A model generated the notes under the pieces. The model searched no databases. It saw only the letters and a list, made by a program, of their open reading frames with translations, and was not told the origin of the DNA. The translations under genes and the position numbers were made by a program. DNA of 6,657 bases from an uncultured Clostridium sp. (GTDB lineage Bacteria > Bacillota > Clostridia > Clostridiales > Clostridiaceae): NCBI GenBank assembly GCA_934777095.1, contig CAKVNP010000121.1, positions 1 to 6,657 of the forward strand, in the 5' to 3' direction. Positions 4,559 to 6,657 of the stretch are shown here, one piece after another. How positions within the stretch are numbered: the first letter of the stretch is position 1; each line of letters starts with the position of its first letter.

Positions 4559-6657
4559 TTAAGATAAACTTGTTTTCAAATTAACATCTAACTTATCACA
4601 TTCTTTATAAGGCCTAAAGAATAGATACAAGAACATGCCAATAATTATAAAGGCTGCTGCCGTACCTATACCAAATCCACCACCAGTTACTAACATTCCA
4701 ATTTGATATACACATAATGATACACAATATGCTAAGATTGTCTGATATCCAATAGCAAACCAAAACCATTTAGCATTATTCATTTCACGCTTAATTGCTC
4801 CCATTGCAGCAAAACATGGTGCACATAACAAGTTAAATATTAAGAATGAATATGCTGATAATGCTGTCATACTTGCTGCCAATGTACCCCATATTTCATT
4901 TCCATTTTCAGCAACCTCACCAAATCCATAAAGAATTCCAAATGTTCCCACAACATTTTCTTTCGCAACAAGGCCTGTAATTGCCGCTACCGCTGCTTTC
5001 CAATCCCCCCAGCCAAGTGGTTTAAATAAAGGAGCTAAAACACTTCCTATAGTTGCTAAAATACTTTCATTCATATCATCTACCATACCAAAGCTGCCAT
5101 CTGCAAAGCCAAAGTTTTGCGCAAACCAGATAAATATAGTAGAAAGTAATATTATTGTTCCAGCCTTTTTAATAAATGACCATCCACGCTCCCACATACT
5201 TCTAAGTACGTTAGAAACTGTAGGCATATGATATGCAGGCAGTTCAATAACAAATGGCGCTGGATCTCCTGCAAACATTTTTGTCTTCTTTAAGATAATT
5301 CCTGAACAGATAATTGCTGCTATTCCAACAAAATAAGCACTAGGTGCTACCCATGATGCTCCTTTAAATAAAGCACCTGCAATTAAAGCAATTATTGGCA
5401 GCTTTGCGCTGCAAGGGATAAATGTTGTTGTCATAATAGTCATTTTACGATCACGATCATTTTCAATAGTTCTTGAAGCCATAATTCCCGGAACGCCACA
5501 ACCAGTCCCAATAAGCATTGGGATAAATGATTTTCCTGAAAGCCCAAACTTACGGAAAATTCTATCCATTATGAAAGCTATTCTTGCCATATAACCACAT
5601 GATTCAAGGAATGCTAAGAACATAAATAATACAAGCATCTGAGGAACAAATCCTAAAACTGCTCCAACACCACTTATAATACCATCAACAAGTAATCCAG
5701 ACAGCCAAGGCGCACAATTTATTGAATCCAAGGCATTCTGTGTAGTAGGAATAATCCATTCACCAAATAAAGTATCATTTGTCCAATCAGTTAATAATGA
5801 ACCAACAGTAGTAACTGAAACATAATATACAATAAACATTACTACTGCAAAAATAGGAAGTGCCAGCCATCTATTAGTTACTACCGAGTCTATTTTATCT
5901 GAAATAGTATGTCCAACCTTATTCTTTCTTACATAACAGCCATCTATCACAGATGAGATATACTCATATCTTTCATTTGTAATTATGCTTTCAGAATCAT
6001 CATCTATTTCTTCTTCACATTTTTTTATATCTTTTTCTACATGCTTTAATACATTTTCTGAAATATCTAAGCTTTCCATGACTTTTTCATCACGTTCAAA
6101 TATCTTAATGGCATACCACCTTTGTTGTTCCTCCGGGTACACACCTAAGACCGCTTCTTCTATATGTGCTAATGTATGTTCAACAGATCCAGAAAATCTA
6201 TGCTGTGGTATTTGCTTTATTTTTCTTTTAGCTGCTTCTACAGCTTTATCTGCTGCTTCCATTATGCCTGTCCCTTTTAGTGCCGAAATTTCAACTACTT
6301 CACAGCACAGTTTTTCTGAAAGCTTATTAATATTTAATTTATCACCATTTTTCTTAACTATATCCATCATATTTACTGCAATTACCACTGGAATTCCTAA
6401 TTCCATAAGTTGTGTAGTTAAATATAAATTTCTTTCTAGATTAGTACCATCTATAATATTTAATATTACATCTGGTGATTCTTTTATCAAATAGTTTCTA
6501 GTTACTACTTCCTCTAATGTATAGGGAGATAAAGAATATATTCCTGGTAAATCCATTATTATTGTATCTTTCTGCCCCTTTAATCTTCCCTCTTTCTTTT
6601 CAACAGTAACTCCTGGCCAATTTCCTACAAATTGATTTGATCCTGTAAGACCATTAA
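4559..6657 (-). CDS. feoB: Ferrous iron transport protein B (FeoB), 5' end cut off by the window
   Basis: Inner-membrane Fe(II) transporter with an N-terminal G-protein domain. At least 698 codons are visible. The frame stays open to the window edge, reading NGLTGSNQFVGNWPGVTVEKK, so the ATG at 6556 is an internal Met, and only the first roughly 20 residues with the P-loop (G1) are missing. Numbering from the first complete codon: switch-I/G2 around NWPGVT (12-17), G3 DLPG (35-38), G4 NMMD (95-98), G5 SALKGTG (124-130). A helical GDI and cytoplasmic region follows to about 255, with an acidic patch (EEEIDDDSES). The membrane part starts at about 263 and carries two Gate repeats; GTGCGVPG (383-390) and CAPC (611-614) are conserved pore-region motifs with cysteines. 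The C-terminus is intact. No feoA is present downstream; it is usually upstream, outside the window. Regulation by Fur would act at a promoter not visible here. Confidence 0.97.
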   Translation of the reverse strand, partial: NGLTGSNQFVGNWPGVTVEKKEGRLKGQKDTIIMDLPGIYSLSPYTLEEVVTRNYLIKESPDVILNIIDGTNLERNLYLTTQLMELGIPVVIAVNMMDIVKKNGDKLNINKLSEKLCCEVVEISALKGTGIMEAADKAVEAAKRKIKQIPQHRFSGSVEHTLAHIEEAVLGVYPEEQQRWYAIKIFERDEKVMESLDISENVLKHVEKDIKKCEEEIDDDSESIITNERYEYISSVIDGCYVRKNKVGHTISDKIDSVVTNRWLALPIFAVVMFIVYYVSVTTVGSLLTDWTNDTLFGEWIIPTTQNALDSINCAPWLSGLLVDGIISGVGAVLGFVPQMLVLFMFLAFLESCGYMARIAFIMDRIFRKFGLSGKSFIPMLIGTGCGVPGIMASRTIENDRDRKMTIMTTTFIPCSAKLPIIALIAGALFKGASWVAPSAYFVGIAAIICSGIILKKTKMFAGDPAPFVIELPAYHMPTVSNVLRSMWERGWSFIKKAGTIILLSTIFIWFAQNFGFADGSFGMVDDMNESILATIGSVLAPLFKPLGWGDWKAAVAAITGLVAKENVVGTFGILYGFGEVAENGNEIWGTLAASMTALSAYSFLIFNLLCAPCFAAMGAIKREMNNAKWFWFAIGYQTILAYCVSLCVYQIGMLVTGGGFGIGTAAAFIIIGMFLYLFFRPYKECDKLDVNLKTSLS

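Noticed and set aside
5985..6494. Plus-strand open frame of 169 codons
   Set aside because: It is antisense to the FeoB G-domain and cytoplasmic region, with a Ser-rich shadow composition and no domain.
6554..6556. ATG as the feoB start codon
   Set aside because: The frame continues open upstream to the window edge and encodes the conserved NWPGVT switch region of FeoB, so this Met is internal.
1..6657. CRISPR array, tRNA, rRNA, insertion sequence, phage or novel defence cassette
   Set aside because: No direct-repeat series, cloverleaf, transposase or terminal inverted repeats were seen. Nearly all of the window is accounted for by lon, lonB, feoB and their small neighbours.

Overview
The window looks like low-GC Firmicutes chromosome, most likely a Clostridium-type anaerobic spore former. 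The DNA is strongly AT-rich, codons are A/T-biased (AGA, ATA, TTA), Shine-Dalgarno (SD) sites are strong, and a LonB-type protease typical of endospore formers sits beside Lon. The species cannot be fixed from this sequence alone. Every gene I can support is on the minus strand, so transcription runs from high to low coordinates.

In transcription order there are two units. The first is an iron-uptake unit: feoB (ferrous iron transporter, cut at the window edge at 6657), then after 27 bases a 45-residue FeoB-associated cysteine-rich membrane protein (4394-4531), then a GC-rich intrinsic terminator (4345-4379). The second is a proteolysis unit: lonB (2545-4215), an AT-rich hairpin that may be a weak terminator, a good sigma-A-type promoter (2441-2469), lon (62-2389), and the first 24 codons of engB/ysxC (1-72). 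The engB GTG start lies inside the end of lon, with an 11-base overlap.

The lonB-lon-engB order matches the conserved Firmicutes block (lonB-lonA-ysxC, usually after clpX). LonB is membrane-anchored and, in Bacillus, belongs to the forespore programme. Lon is the soluble housekeeping and stress protease. EngB is a ribosome-assembly GTPase. Here the feo unit sits directly upstream of lonB and is insulated from it by a terminator.

The intergenic stretches are both under 200 bases and hold mainly regulatory signals. The most interesting is the lonB leader. A strong SD lies 22 bases from the lonB ATG, and the space between holds a perfect 7-bp hairpin and an in-frame three-codon ORF whose stop directly abuts the lonB start. 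I see no CRISPR array, tRNA, rRNA, insertion sequence or prophage feature. The genes are recognisable known families, and I find no evidence of an undescribed multi-gene system.
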